Below, piece by piece: positions 1-13,183 of a stretch of DNA of 64,000 bases. The notes under the pieces are model-generated. The model was not told the origin of the DNA. It saw only the letters and a list, made by a program, of their open reading frames with translations, and searched no databases. This DNA is from Eriocheir sinensis (taxonomy: Eukaryota; Arthropoda; Malacostraca; Decapoda; Varunidae): positions 15,373,929 through 15,437,928 of the forward strand of contig NC_066509.1 of the NCBI RefSeq assembly GCF_024679095.1, in the 5' to 3' direction. Within the stretch, counting starts at the first letter, position 1; each line of letters begins with the position of its first letter. Both the position numbers and the translations under genes were made by a program.

Positions 1-40
1 TGATGGGAATTCCAGACGAGACGTTGTAGTATGGTTGGTT

Positions 41-63
41 AACACACACACACACACACACAC
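41..63. repeat. (AC)n microsatellite, ~11 units
   Basis: Uninterrupted AC dinucleotides near the left edge. The next ~430 bases are unique sequence, C-rich between about 145 and 250. A 61-codon frame beginning at 93 is Pro/Ser/His-rich and I do not accept it as a gene. Confidence 0.95.
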
Positions 64-491
64 TTTCTATTCTCCCAACTTGATTAAAAGCAATGCAAGA
101 AACACCGGCATCAGAGAAAAAGTATATACCGTTTCTCCTTCCCCAATCACATAGCCCCCCTCCCCCCTCCCTCCCTTCAACGGAACAACACTCCACCAAC
201 GAATTCACCCCACCCGCCCACGATTCCACCCTCTTCCACCCCTCAACAGGTTTGGTGGGTTTGAGAAGCGTGATGTGAGGTGGTCAGGTCACAAAAGGTC
301 ACTAACGCCTTGCCCAACGTCCCTCAGACCAAGACGGTACCGCCTCACCCCCCCTCGAGATAACTTCAAGGCGTCCTGCGCGCCCGACAAGAAAGAGAAG
401 CATTAATTATGCATACGTCAGATAATGGAAAGCTGTGACGTTACATAATTTGGCTTGGTTAGAGTATACTTTAGCAGGGAATGACAATGTA

Positions 492-515
492 GGGAGGAGG
501 AGGAGGAGGAGGAGG
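492..515. repeat. (GGA)n trinucleotide tract
   Basis: About eight GGA triplets in an otherwise unremarkable AT-balanced stretch. It is a purine-only strand and lies 86 bp before a (CT)n tract of opposite strand bias. Confidence 0.9.
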
Positions 516-597
516 TAGGTGACGCATATGCAGGTGTAGTACATAGCAGACAGATGGGCGAACATTATGGGTTCGTTCGTACTTAATAAAAATAAAG

Positions 598-601
<4 letters not shown>

Positions 602-644
<43 letters not shown>
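602..644. repeat. (CT)n microsatellite, ~21 units
   Basis: Perfect CT dinucleotides. On the minus strand it reads as an Arg-Glu run, which accounts for two overlapping minus-strand open frames that have no other coding signal. A CRE-type palindrome TGACGTCA follows at 678-685. Confidence 0.95.
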
Positions 645-648
<4 letters not shown>

Positions 649-677
649 CGGATGGCTCTATATGACACATCGAGCAT

Positions 678-685
678 TGACGTCA
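678..685. promoter_or_regulatory. CRE-type octamer TGACGTCA
   Basis: A perfect CREB/ATF-type palindrome. It is one of seven in the window, where about one is expected by chance in 64 kb of even base composition. No adjacent gene is visible, so its function is unproven. Confidence 0.3.
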
Positions 686-1083
686 ACGAATCGTTTTTTC
701 TTACAGAATTTCTTACTTTCGGCGATAATTAACATAATTGTTCCCACAAATGGGTGAATCAAGATGAATTATGACAGCCTACGTACGTACCATAGGAAAA
801 AAAACGGTGTGTGTGTGTCCAAAAATAACATATGAAACCAATTAAATTATATATTTTAGAGTATCTACTGTAGAAGCAAAGTGTTACAGGCATCTTTTCT
901 TTACTTTTATCTTGGTTCATCCTTGGTCGGACTCCCTTACCGTGAAAAAATATGAACTTCCACGATGAAAAAAATAACATGCGCGCGCCTTCGTAATGGT
1001 TAATGCATAGTCATCGATCCTTTTCTGCGCGTTTCACCTCACAGCATCGGAAACCTGAGAAGCTTGATATGACCGCAACGATG

Positions 1084-1088
<5 letters not shown>

Positions 1089-1130
<42 letters not shown>

Positions 1131-1196
1131 TAAGGAAGAAGCTAATCTGATTAATACTACACACATCCCGGTCTACTTAGCAGTCAATCAACAGGT

Positions 1197-1262
<66 letters not shown>
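1089..1262. repeat. Two (GA)n tracts, 38 and 62 bp
   Basis: The first tract covers 1089-1126 and the second 1201-1262, separated by 74 bp of unique sequence. Both have GA on the plus strand. The 89-codon plus-strand frame through them is mostly Arg-Glu and is an artefact of the repeat. Confidence 0.95.
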
Positions 1263-1269
<7 letters not shown>

Positions 1270-1407
1270 TAGTAACTAAGAGTGGAGCGCTCAAAGGTTA
1301 AACAAATGTAAAGGTAGACTGGAACGTATTAGATGAAGTCCACAGGTGTGATCAGCGGCAGATTACAGGTAATTTGCATGACATTAGTGGGAAGGAGTGA
1401 ACCCGCG

Positions 1408-1410
<3 letters not shown>

Positions 1411-1465
<55 letters not shown>
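1411..1465. repeat. (GT)n microsatellite, 55 bp
   Basis: Uninterrupted GT dinucleotides, an alternating purine-pyrimidine tract with Z-DNA potential. It is followed by G/A-rich sequence with GGA triplets near 1543-1561 and 1636-1657. Frames on the minus strand read Thr-His. Confidence 0.95.
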
Positions 1466-1467
<2 letters not shown>

Positions 1468-1805
1468 CGAGAAGGGGAGGGAGGGAGAGAGGGATAATAA
1501 GGTTGAGGTGAATGAGCAAGGATAAAGAGCAATAACAGTAGAGGAGAAGGAGGAGGAGGAGGAAATAAATAAAAAAAAAATGAAAATGGGCAACGATGAC
1601 GATAATAACGACAACGGGAAGAATAGAGAGGAAATGGAAGAAGAGGAGGAGGAGGAAGTGAGAGCTCAAAGGGTAAGGGAAGGCTCAGGAAGCTCGCTCC
1701 CCTTCCCTTCCTCAGGACACATCCGACCTCCTCCTCCTGCACATCTACTCGTTAACTCACTGGTAATTCTTTGTTCTCTCCACTCATTACTTATTAAGAT
1801 GAATA

Positions 1806-1808
<3 letters not shown>

Positions 1809-1864
<56 letters not shown>
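1809..1864. repeat. (GA)n microsatellite, 56 bp
   Basis: Perfect GA tract that ends the dinucleotide cluster of the first 1.9 kb. Confidence 0.95.
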
Positions 1865-1867
<3 letters not shown>

Positions 1868-3191
1868 TCCCTGGCTTCTAAACATGACTGAATCGCCTGT
1901 CAGAGAATTTGACTGATCGGTAGTCTAGCTTCAAGGTCAGCTGTGTTCTCTATGAGGTCCGTCTCTTAAGAGGTTTTTGTGTTGTGTTTTTCAGTGGCTT
2001 AACAGGGAGCCACTTCTCATTCGGGCTCGTATTCTGCAAGTTTTTTTTTATAAAGGATTTCCACAAGTTCAGTTTAGTTTGTTTGAAGCTTATTATAACT
2101 TATATAACTTGAGGACGGTATTACAAAAGGTCTCCTGAAAATTTGATTGTGAACTGCCAGTCTAAGTTTCGTCTATTTTAAGGTTATTCGACGTGGTCTA
2201 GTAACACATTTCTCAATTGTTTGCTGCTGAATTTTGTTAGCTACTTTTGTACTATGTTAAAAGCACATTCATTGGAGTTCTACATCGTTTACTTACGTCA
2301 TTATTGCAGCTAAGTTTATTAACAGATATCATACAAAATAAATCATTTATATAAGTATTTTTGCATGAATTTGATAACGATGAAATCATATAAGCAAGAT
2401 GAGGAAAATGGCACACCCAGATTTCATTCTCATGGGGTCAGAATAATTTATAGACACGGAGGCCATTTCCGTTAAAGCTCTGACACCAAACACTTAAAAA
2501 ACATATATAAGACTGAGACAAAAAGAATACCGGAATGCATCAATAAAAGAACAAAAAAAAAGTCATACACATCAATCGTTATTATAATTATGAAAGTACA
2601 GGAAGTGAACTACCCCATCACACCTCATCTCGCCGCTGCCCGACCTCTATGCCTCCTCACATTCCCCGCCACAGGACGCCGCCAAGGCCTCGTGTTGCCC
2701 CATAAGCAGGAACTCAGCATCCCCAGAACCTCACGTCTTGATGCCTCATAGCCCTAAGGACCTTGGACGTACCCAAATATCAGCTAGCCTCTTATTTTGA
2801 AAACAAACTTCCTAAAAACTTCTCGTAGCCTTACGCCCACGGAACTTTACATTTTCCTGATATGAAGATGATGTATCTTAACACACGAGAACCTTTTATC
2901 ATAATTACATTGAAACTTTATACCCGTAAGAATTTGGATGTAGCCAGACGCCTCGAGAACCTAACGTCTTCATCTATACCCTATAGGCCTACATGAACCA
3001 TTAGAAATCCTAATGCCCTAAGAACTTCATGTATTATCTTATGATTACACATCACGCTCCTAGAACCTCAACTTTTGAAATTTAACACCCTACCCTCATC
3101 CATCTTGTAAAATGTCATGAAATCTGCCCTTTTCTTCTTCTTTTTATCGTGGCATATCATTGTCACTTGTTCACAGCCCAGTCTCCTCCAA

Positions 3192-3192
<1 letters not shown>
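1865..3192. other. AT-rich unique DNA with a decayed ~60-bp repeat
   Basis: No gene or RNA recognised. From about 2,640 to 3,110 phrases such as agaacctcacgtctt, agaacctaacgtctt and agaacttcatgta recur at irregular spacing, often beside ccctaag or ccctat. This looks like a very old, heavily diverged tandem repeat. The remainder is plain intergenic sequence. Confidence 0.4.

Positions 3193-3253
<61 letters not shown>
3193..3253. repeat. (TG)n microsatellite, 61 bp
   Basis: Uninterrupted TG tract. It forms an inverted pair with the (CA)n tract at 3470-3517, with two (TC)n tracts between them. Confidence 0.95.
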
Positions 3254-3254
<1 letters not shown>

Positions 3255-3285
3255 AGAGATGTAACTATTTAAACGAGTTATGAGT

Positions 3286-4992
<1,707 letters not shown>

Positions 4993-4995
4993 GTG

Positions 4996-5063
<68 letters not shown>
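4993..5063. repeat. (GT)9(AG)26 compound microsatellite
   Basis: GT dinucleotides change directly into AG dinucleotides at 5011. The same GT-then-AG order recurs at 30,113, 32,176, 34,781 and 57,684, and AG-then-GT occurs at 58,653 and 60,657. Confidence 0.95.
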
Positions 5064-5066
<3 letters not shown>

Positions 5067-5269
5067 ACTTCCTCCACATTCCGATAGTGGTATTAAAGGA
5101 AATGCATTGACTAGAGACTGAATATTCTTAAAATTATGTTCAAGAAGTTAAACCAAAATTTTCCCAACCCATCAAGAAAGACAAAACAAAAATCAAACAA
5201 GAAAAAACACACAAAAACAAATCACTACCACTAAGATATCCTGTAAGACCAACAAATCCACCCCTGGAC

Positions 5270-5325
5270 AAAAAAAAAAAAATAAATAAATAAATAAATA
5301 AATAAAATAAAATAAATAAATAAAG
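5270..5325. repeat. A-rich (AAAT)n tract, possible retroposon tail
   Basis: A run of about 13 A leads into AAAT/AAAAT repeats. The ~230 bp to the right (5,330-5,560) is higher in GC and complexity, with CCGG words. Read on the minus strand this would be a GC-richer body followed by a (TTTA)n-type tail, as in some SINEs. I could not find clear A and B boxes, so a SINE is only a possibility. Confidence 0.5.
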
Positions 5326-5725
5326 AAAGAAGCCACGAGTAGCTGTTTCAATCTTCTGGTCAACTGAAAGAAGCAGGGAGTAACGTGAGGAAGGACTTCG
5401 GTATCGAGTGTGAAAAACAACCTTGCGACGCTGGGAAGGCCGAAGACAAGCAGGCAGGCCGGTAAGCTTCGCAGGCATACCGGTGGCTTCTGCGGCAGAC
5501 CAATGACAGGGCCAGCCACGGCGGCCTAGACAGCGGACTCCGCGGACAGACACCACGAGATCAATATATGTTCATTGTTTGTGCAATTTTACTGTAATAT
5601 CATGGTCATTTAAGGCAGTTCGCATATGGTCACTTTAAATCCTAATATGTTGGTGAGGAAAGAGAGAAAAACAGTTGAAGATTATTGGTTATGTCTGGCA
5701 GGGTGTACAGCAAAATAAAAGCGGT

Positions 5726-5728
<3 letters not shown>

Positions 5729-5755
<27 letters not shown>
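5729..5755. repeat. (GA)n microsatellite, 27 bp
   Basis: Short GA tract at the left border of a decayed tandem duplication. Confidence 0.9.
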
Positions 5756-5759
<4 letters not shown>

Positions 5760-5760
<1 letters not shown>

Positions 5761-6180
5761 ATGGTGGCTTCTAATATGGTTATGGTTACTTTGTTTTGGT
5801 TTTAAATTTGACCCCAACGACCCTAGATACCAACGCGCCTTTCTACGGGACTATAAAGGGTGGTGGTTTCAATCTTGTTTAGACGGCGACAAAGGAAAGA
5901 GGTCTTGGGATGATGTCGGTGATTGCTTCTCATGTTACGGTTATTTTGTTTAGGTTTAGATTTTCCAAACGACTTAATGCGGTAACCACACCACTCTAAT
6001 AATGGTTACTTGAGTTGTTTCTGAAAATTCATAACAGTAACGCCAATGACTCTTAGCAGAACGCGATTTGTTCTCGATACTGCGTTTGTTTCAGTCTCGG
6101 CGATTCGGGCAAATGAAAGCAACCTGAAGGAGTTTGAATCTCATGTTCCAGCGGCGGTATTGGTTTTGAATCTGCCACAC
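5760..6180. repeat. Decayed tandem duplication, ~158 and ~206 bp offsets
   Basis: The block around 5,766 (cttctaatatggttatggtt) is repeated in altered form near 5,924 (cttctcatgttacggtta) and again near 6,130 (gaatctcatgttccagc). The matching runs are broken by substitutions and indels, so this is an old duplication. Confidence 0.45.
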
Positions 6181-6289
6181 ACAGTAACACCAAGACTCAC
6201 GTGACTGCCCCTTATTACTACCTCACTTGATTTGACAAGAAACACGATATGGGAAGTCCCAGGATGTTTGAAAGGCAATGTGCATGTCA

Positions 6290-6690
6290 TGACTACTGTG
6301 TTTAGGTCCTGAGCCTCCCCAAGCCTCTCCTGTCAGCCCCAGCCGGCAGCCGCGCCCCTTCTCTCCGTAACGGTCGGCTGGCGTGGGCCTCGCGTCCCTC
6401 TCCATCCCTCTCGCCCTAACCTAACTCGCTCTTCCTCCTCAAGTGCCTCAGTATATTTACGTTTAATGCGTGCTATAACCTGACCTCCTTGTACCCTTTT
6501 GCTTCCCATTCCCATGACGATAGCAGACCTCCTTCCCCTCCCTGCCCTGGTAATCACTAAATCCGGTTGCTGTTTGTCGGTGTCTTCCCTTAAGCCCCTA
6601 ACGAGAGCAGCTGATAGTGAGTGAGGCAACGGTGGAGGTGACGGTCGTGGTACGGACGGTGCAATAACACTTCCCAAGGCCCACATCACT
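6290..6690 (-). other. GC-rich segment with a 118-codon minus-strand frame, unassigned
   Basis: Bases 6,333-6,689 are open on the minus strand for 118 codons. Unlike most frames here, the predicted peptide is not a simple repeat; it has a basic stretch near its middle containing ARIKRKYTEALEEEERVR. I recognise no domain, no consensus splice sites were established, and the overlapping sequence is merely GC-rich. It could be an exon, a 5-prime untranslated region or chance. Confidence 0.2.
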
Positions 6691-7079
6691 CACTGCTGCC
6701 CGTCCGCCCTGATCCCTCCTTCCGGCTTGCACTACTGTAGCTCATTGCACTCGTCACTCGCCCAAAAGTTCTCTGTCTTAAGTACAAGTTTGCTTTGATG
6801 TTAGACACCGCACACTCAGCAAGGCATGCGAAGAGGTTTTTGAGTGCCTTCACCCTTTTGTTGCCGGCGTAGTCATGCCATGTAAGCTAAGAATCAGTCA
6901 CGGTATATTTTGCAGTATTAACTTTTTTCTTGCTTATCCTGGTTGTCTTGGTGCTTGCCATGAACAAGCCCTCGTTACTACACCAGTCACGGTCTTTAAA
7001 CGAATCGTAGCATGAAATACTGCGTACATATCCAGGTGTTTGGAGGTGTACTTATCTCCCAGGCAATTTTCAGTTTTAT

Positions 7080-7198
7080 TCTCTCTCTCTCTCTCTCTCT
7101 CGTCTGTTGCTTCGTGGACCATATCACCAACTCCATAACGCTTTGTGCAAGTGAGGAATAATTGTGGAACCAGTACCTTGACACACACACACACACAC
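7080..7198. repeat. (TC)11 and (AC)8 short microsatellites
   Basis: TC covers 7,080-7,101 and AC covers 7,182-7,198, with unique DNA between them. Confidence 0.9.
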
Positions 7199-8273
7199 GA
7201 TGCGGGGGTGTCATAACTCACACCTGCCGCCCCTATCGCTCGCCCTCCTCACCTGCCTGTCTCTTCATCAACTCACCTCTAATGAACGTGGCTTCGCTTC
7301 GCATCATGGTCGTCCTCGTAACAGTTGTCGCTCCGTCTTCCAGCAACACTCCCACACACACAGCCGCCAGCCCCTCACACAAACAAGTCTTCACAACACT
7401 CCAGGAATCATTGGTTGCTCCGGAGACACACACAGCCACATCCTCCACAGCTCAGAGCCACTCCAGCACAGCACTCCCAGCACGTCACAACTCACACATT
7501 TACCACCACCACAGGCCAGCACATGACACCCGCCGGGCAGCTCCCTTGGCAGGAAGCACACTGTCTGTCCTAGCTTGTCATTGTAGATAGACCTGCACTC
7601 AGGAGCTCGCCACAACGGTCAGAACTATCATCACACAAGCTGCCTCGGCCTGAGAACATGGCCCACATAAGTTCACGAAAGGCAACAGTGACCAGTGAAG
7701 AGGAGAAGTAGAGGGCAAGAAGAAAAGGTCAACGCATGAGCAGCGCGTATGCCTCACACAAGGGCAGAGAGGAAACTGACATGCTGCTCGCTCGCCTCGC
7801 TCGCACTCGCAGTCCTCACACTCTCACCGGGGCTGCTCTCCCCCTTCCCCATCTTCCTCCTCCGCCCCTCTCCCTCCCGGCTCAGGCAGGCGCTCACACA
7901 CTCACTGAACGCCGCCTCACGTCCTCGCCCCGTACACACAAACACACTCAACACAAACACGCACACATACATACCCACGAGTTTAGTTTATACCTGAAGT
8001 TACGTTGCAAGGTGATTCATGAAGTGTGTTCGTAACGCTGCGTAACAATAAAAAAAAAACCGAAGCGAGGGTTGGCAGGGCGGCTAATCAATAAGACAGC
8101 TCACAGACGGGACGGGACCTCCGCCTACCTCTCCCCCATTCCCTTCCCTCCACACGTATACCTCTGCCTTACTCCCTCTCCCCCTCTCTCTTCCCTCCCT
8201 TCTCTCCCACTGCCGTCTGCTAGTGGGTGGGGCAGGGCGAGTAGCCGCCACGTGTTGCTTACAAATATTCCCT

Positions 8274-8274
<1 letters not shown>
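7199..8274. other. C/A-rich, CAC-word-rich unique stretch
   Basis: The plus strand is rich in cac, acacac and ctcc words, with Ser/Thr/Pro/His-rich frames on both strands and no recognisable domain. From 7,780 to 7,970 it is GC-rich with clustered tcgc words. I see no gene that I can support. Confidence 0.3.

Positions 8275-8315
<41 letters not shown>
8275..8315. repeat. (AC)n microsatellite, 41 bp
   Basis: Perfect AC tract between two GC-rich stretches. The minus strand reads Cys-Val. Confidence 0.95.
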
Positions 8316-8316
<1 letters not shown>

Positions 8317-8649
8317 CCCTGCTGACGCCCACGCCCTTCCCTCCCTACACAGGTGGTGGGCGGGCAAGCTAGGGGTGCAGGTGTGCAGGTGAGTCTCAGG
8401 TAAAGTCGTGCACGCGCCCTCTTCCCCACTCCTCCCCTACCCCCGTCCCTTGATCCATGCCTTCCACGTCCCCTCTTCAGTCATTTCCTTACCCTGGCTT
8501 GGGCTTCGGTTTGGTCTGGCTAGTAATTGTGTGCGCGACGGAATACGAGGGGCAGGAAGGAAGAGGAGGAGGAAAGAAATTAATATGTTCTCGTAGCCCT
8601 CATCGTTTAAACATCACTGGCATTATAGGAGACAAAAATAGCCTACATG

Positions 8650-9201
8650 AAGCCCCACATCCTCAGCGTCTTATCTTCTTCCCTTCCTTCCTTCCTTCCT
8701 TTCATTTTCTCCTCCCCTCCCTCCATCGCCTCCCTTGCTTCGTTCTTTTTTTCTTCCTTCACCTACCCTTCTTTCCTCCCTCTATCTCCCTCTCTCACTT
8801 ATTTTTCTTTACTTACATTTCTTTCCTTCTCCCACTTTCCTTCCATTTCCTCCTTCCCTCCCTCGATTCGTTCTTTCTTTCTTCCTTCCTTCTTTCTTTA
8901 CTTTCCATTCACTTTCCTCCTTCTATCTCCCGCTCTCTCCTATTTTCCTATCCTTACATTTCCTTCCTTCTCCTCACTTTCATTTCCTTTTTTCCTTCCC
9001 TCCCTTCATCGCCTCCCTCAATTCGGTATTTTTCCCTTTCTTCTTTACTTTTCATTACTTACTCTTACTTCCTCCTTTATTAGGCTTTATATGTCTCCCC
9101 CTACGCTTTTATTTACATTGCCCTACATTTCATTCCTTCTCCCACTTTCCTTTCCCCCTTCTTCTTCTATCTTCTTATTGTCCTTCACTTCATTCGTTAC
9201 C

Positions 9202-9263
<62 letters not shown>
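8650..9263. repeat. Pyrimidine tract with tandem TTCC words, ending in (TC)n
   Basis: About 600 bp are nearly all C and T, made of repeats such as ccttccttcc, ctttccttc and ccctcccttc, ending with a perfect (TC)n run at 9,205-9,263. All three plus-strand frames stay open as Ser/Phe/Leu/Pro-rich peptides, as expected from a sequence with few purines and so few stop codons. Confidence 0.85.
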
Positions 9264-9264
<1 letters not shown>

Positions 9265-9660
9265 AACATTTTTCTTGTTTCTGACTATTTCAACAACTTT
9301 ACATTTATCTACATTTTTCTTTTAATCTTCCTCTTCAACTCAGAATGTAAGTTTCGTAATCCTATTTTTCTATAAGATGCGTTTTTTTTTTTTTCCTTCA
9401 ACTGTTTTTCCTTCTGCATATATGTCCTTGTCTTACCATATATTTCTCCTCCTCCCTCCTTTCCTTCCTTTCCCTTACGGCACCCTCGCATATTAGGTTT
9501 GCGACATGGCCCACCCTGCCGACCCTGCCCGCCCACACACCCTCCCCATGCATGTATGTATCCCTCCACCCTGTCCTGTCCCCTGTCATCCACAATTTAG
9601 CCCCAGTCGCCGCTCGCCCACGCCCTAGGACCCATGCTATAATATTTCTGGTGTCCCGCC

Positions 9661-9712
9661 CTCTCTCTCTCTCTCTCATACACACACAGAGAGAGAGAGA
9701 GAGAGTGTGTGT
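9661..9712. repeat. Compact mirror-like (CT)n-(AC)n-(GA)n-(GT)n block
   Basis: CT, AC, GA and GT dinucleotides follow each other within 52 bp. The CT and GA arms are inverted copies around a ~10-base ACAC spacer and could form a short hairpin. Confidence 0.85.
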
Positions 9713-9760
9713 GGGTAAGCTGACATGGAGGAAGGGTAGTCACGCCAAACCAACACTGCA

Positions 9761-9763
<3 letters not shown>

Positions 9764-9826
<63 letters not shown>
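9764..9826. repeat. (TC)n microsatellite, 63 bp
   Basis: Perfect TC tract. Confidence 0.95.
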
Positions 9827-9829
<3 letters not shown>

Positions 9830-10222
9830 GTCAAGGCCCACTGATCTATACCTATTCACCTTTAAGCCTCTTGTCCCTAAATTTATGATACAGAAACAAC
9901 AAACTAATATGACTTTGATCACCACAAACAACATAAATAAAGGGAACGGATCTGTATCAGGAACAAAAACAAACAAAGAATAAACGATAATAATGAAACA
10001 CCCTTGAATGGATAAACAGCAGGCCCCTTGTTACGCTTATCTTTAAATACACGTTTAAAAGGTAGAATTATGGAACATGCTCGATTCTGTTTAAGCCAGG
10101 GCGGGATAAAAAAAAAAATATATATACGTACGAACTTGTAAATCTAAACAATCCACGGAACTGTTCTTGGTTGGTCTTTTAAACTTTATTTGTATCATGG
10201 TCATTAGCGAGATTCATTTGCA

Positions 10223-10745
10223 TTGTATCTGTGTTATATAGACTTGCGAGACATGTTTTATCTGCGAGACTGTATTACGTTCTTTTACGATACTGTTTCA
10301 TGTCCATTTGCGAGAATATTATGTTCTTTATCGAGACTTACGGTTCCTTTGCGAGACTTTTATATTAGGTTCCTATGCGAGACTTTTATATGTTCCTTTG
10401 CGAGACTATCATGTTCCTTTGCGAGACTGTCATGTTCCTTTGCGAGGCTATCATGTTCCTTTGTGAGGTGATCATGTTCCTTTGCGAGACTGTCATGTTC
10501 CTTTGCGAGACTGTCATGTTCCTTCGTGAGGCTATCATGTTCTTTTGTGAGACTATGATGTTCTTTTGCAAGACTTTTATATTAGGTTCCTATGCGAGAC
10601 TTTTATATGTTCCTTTGCGAGACTATCATGTTCCTTTGCGAGACTGTCATGTTCCTTTGCGAGACTGTCATGTTCCTTTGCGAAGCTATCATGTTGTGAG
10701 ACTATGATGTTCCTTTGAGAGACTTTATGTTCATTCTTGCCAGAC
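10223..10745. repeat. 21-bp minisatellite with a higher-order 217-bp repeat
   Basis: The core word TTCCTTTGCGAGACT recurs about every 21 bp, followed by variable sequence such as GTCATG, ATCATG or TTTATATG. A block beginning with a longer variant (cttttatattaggttcc) ends at 10,380 and recurs ending at 10,597, giving a second-level period of about 217 bp. Because 21 is divisible by three, frames on both strands are open with seven-residue repeats (MFLCETV on plus, RNMTVSQ on minus). Edge units at 10,223-10,350 and after 10,680 are more diverged. Confidence 0.93.
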
Positions 10746-10809
10746 TCTCAAGTTTAGTCTTTCGATACTAGTTTAAAAAATAAGGCGATGAAAACGGAAA
10801 ACACTACAC

Positions 10810-11070
10810 CATCTCGGCTGTCTTTTTGGGGTATTTCGATTCGCTTACGAGCCACCAATTCACTCTATAAACATCACAACAACAACAAAACTGATGAGAT
10901 GCATAACGAAGCCATTAAAAATCCCTAAACCAACAAACTATCTTTCCGAATGTCTGTTTGAGGTATACGGTATTTCGATTCGCTTACTAGCAACAAACAC
11001 ATCCGTTCTAAAATCATCCGAACAAAGCAGGAAACTGATAAAGAAATTCATAACAAAACCATTTCTCACT
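10810..11070. repeat. 139-bp imperfect tandem duplication
   Basis: The motif ggtatttcgattcgcttac occurs at 10,830 and 10,969. The surrounding sequence aligns over most of the unit, for example ctgatgagatgcataacg against ctgataaagaaattcataac. Confidence 0.8.
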
Positions 11071-11099
11071 GCAGCATTACTATATAAAAAAAAATAGCT

Positions 11100-11690
11100 A
11101 TACAGTATACCACGACGATCTTCCTTTAACTGCCGCTTGGAGTTATTCTCGTTTGTTTACCTTTGCTAGCCTTGTCCGCCTTGTCCTGTCCGTGTCCGTG
11201 GGTCGCGTGAAGGTGCGTGGGAGGCGTCATCGTAGGAGGTCACCTGTGTCTCTTATACCTATGCACACTGTCCGTTATGACCCACTGAAGGAGGGTGACT
11301 CACTGCCTCCCTGATTCACTAGATATGTATACACACACTGCCGTCTATCACCAAGTTAACCCTTATCAGTCCCTTCACCCACTCACCCCTATACACACGC
11401 GCACACTCATCCCCTCCACACAATCTACCCATCGATAGCCACTACGCACTGCCACGCCCTCTACCCACGGCAACACACGCGCGCCCCCACCCACGCCTAT
11501 CCTGAAGCAGTGCTCGAGTCTCGTTCACGTGGCTCTCAACGTTTCATTCTTCCTCCTCACTCCCACTCGACCTGAAGCTTCGACCGAGATATTCCATTAG
11601 TGGGATTGCGGATGACGGGAGAAATCGATTACTTAAGGGAGAGGATGACGTGGACACACACACACACACTGATAAGAGAGGTGGTGATAA
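11100..11690. other. Unique stretch, CAC-rich
   Basis: Nothing recognised. Between 11,340 and 11,510 the plus strand is C/A-rich with several cacgc words. A short (CA)n run lies at 11,656-11,670. Confidence 0.35.
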
Positions 11691-11694
11691 ATCA

Positions 11695-12120
11695 AAGAGT
11701 CAAATAAATAAGGATAGGCTAAAGAAGGATAAGTGATGATGATAATAATAATAATAATAATATACATGAAAATAAGTAAAACAAGGAGTGGGAACAGGAA
11801 AGACGTGAAGAAAGAATGGAAACACAGGAAAGGTGGGGCATAAGGAAGGGCTGGAGTGAGTAATAGGGAATAAATGGAGTAAAAATAATAATAATAATAA
11901 TGAGGTTAATAGGAACAACAGGAAAAATAAGGAAATACGTAAAATGAAAGAACAAGAAAAAAGGATTAAAAGAGAAACAGACTATGAAGAAAGGAAGGAA
12001 TAAAGAAAAGTATGGAAAAATGAAAATGGTTGAGGAAATTGAAGGAAGGGTAAACAGAAGGAAGGAAACGGAAGGATAAAGAAAGAAAGAAAAGACGAAT
12101 CAGGAAAAAAAAAAGTAATT
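11695..12120. repeat. Purine-rich domain with (ATA)n patches
   Basis: A/G-rich sequence with AAT/ATA triplets near 11,733-11,762 and 11,883-11,900, and many ggaa, gaag and aaga words. Frames on the minus strand are Leu/Phe/Ser-rich artefacts. Confidence 0.7.
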
Positions 12121-12526
12121 AGTTTGTTCATATTTCCGTTATATTTCAGTGATTCAAAACTTTCTCAGCATCAGTGTTCATCAAAAAGTAGAAATTGAAA
12201 ACGTCGAATTATTATTTATGATATATGGGTAGTTTGGCTTTTTTTAATTCTTTTTTTGGGACGGAGATAGTTGAAAGTCTTGGATATTCAGAGTTAAGCA
12301 GACATATTACAAACTCAGTCGTTAATAGTGATATATAAAAGTAGACAAAACCAACTAACCACGCCTTAAAAAACGGGCCAAAAAAGGACAAATCAGATAG
12401 ATAAAGATGAAGAGTATTAAGACGTTTAAAAAATCAGGGTAGACTTCAAACTTTGCCATATTTTTGCTTTAATCTTAAGGAACGAGCAGCTTAAAGGTGA
12501 ATAGGTATAGATAAGCGAACCTTGAC

Positions 12527-12529
<3 letters not shown>

Positions 12530-12607
<78 letters not shown>
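12530..12607. repeat. (AG)n microsatellite, 78 bp
   Basis: One of the longest perfect AG tracts in the window. Confidence 0.95.
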
Positions 12608-12610
<3 letters not shown>

Positions 12611-12639
12611 GAGTGGGAGAAGGATGAGGGAATGAAATG

Positions 12640-13030
12640 ATACAAAACAAGGGAGAAAGCAAAGGAAAAAAAAGAAAAGGAGGTAAAGAAGAGGAAGAAG
12701 AGGATGAGAGGAAGAAGGGTACAAAACAGTGAGGCGAAGATGGGGAAGAAGAGAAAGAAGGGTGAAAAGGAAGTAAAAGAAAAGGAAGAAGAAGGGATAT
12801 AACAAGGGGAAGAGAAAGAAAAGGAAAAAATGAAGGTTAAAGAGAATGAGGGAAAAAAATTGAATGAAAGGAATAGTGATAGGGAGGATTAGAGAGTGGA
12901 AGGAAGAAAGGAAGGAAGGAAGGAAGGAGAAAAGAAAGAACGAAGGAAGGAAGGAAGAAAGGAGAAAAGAAGGAAGGAAGAAAGAAGGAAGGAAGAAAGG
13001 AAAAAGGAAGGAAGGAAGGAAGGAAGGCGT
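12640..13030. repeat. (GAAG)n-type purine tract
   Basis: Nearly all purine on the plus strand, culminating in runs of ggaa/gaag tetranucleotides at 12,897-13,027. A frame of Lys/Glu/Arg on plus and Ser/Phe/Leu on minus is a product of the repeat. Confidence 0.85.
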
Positions 13031-13110
13031 TGCAGATTCTTGAGGAAGTTGTGTGTTTCTCAGCCACGTTCTGGAGATCAAAATTTGGTCACTCAGAAGC
13101 CTCCCCCCAC

Positions 13111-13117
<7 letters not shown>

Positions 13118-13178
<61 letters not shown>
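13118..13178. repeat. (TC)n microsatellite, 61 bp
   Basis: Perfect TC tract 90 bp after the GAAG-rich tract, so purine bias switches strand abruptly here. Confidence 0.95.

Positions 13179-13183
<5 letters not shown>

Noticed and set aside
1003..1272. 89-codon frame rich in Arg-Glu
   Set aside because: It is two (GA)n tracts read in frame. The same holds for most Arg-Glu or Ser-Leu frames across the window.
8457..9375. Overlapping plus-strand frames of 176-242 codons
   Set aside because: The region is nearly all pyrimidine, so stops are rare in every frame. Peptides are Ser/Phe/Leu/Pro only, with no domain.
10223..10745. CRISPR-like array
   Set aside because: The spacing is regular, but there are no unique spacers: the whole 21-bp unit repeats, and the DNA is animal. 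The same applies to all other arrays here.
11100..11700. Telomere-type (TTAGG)n sequence
   Set aside because: I looked for arthropod telomere repeats here and throughout; only isolated cctaac words occur.
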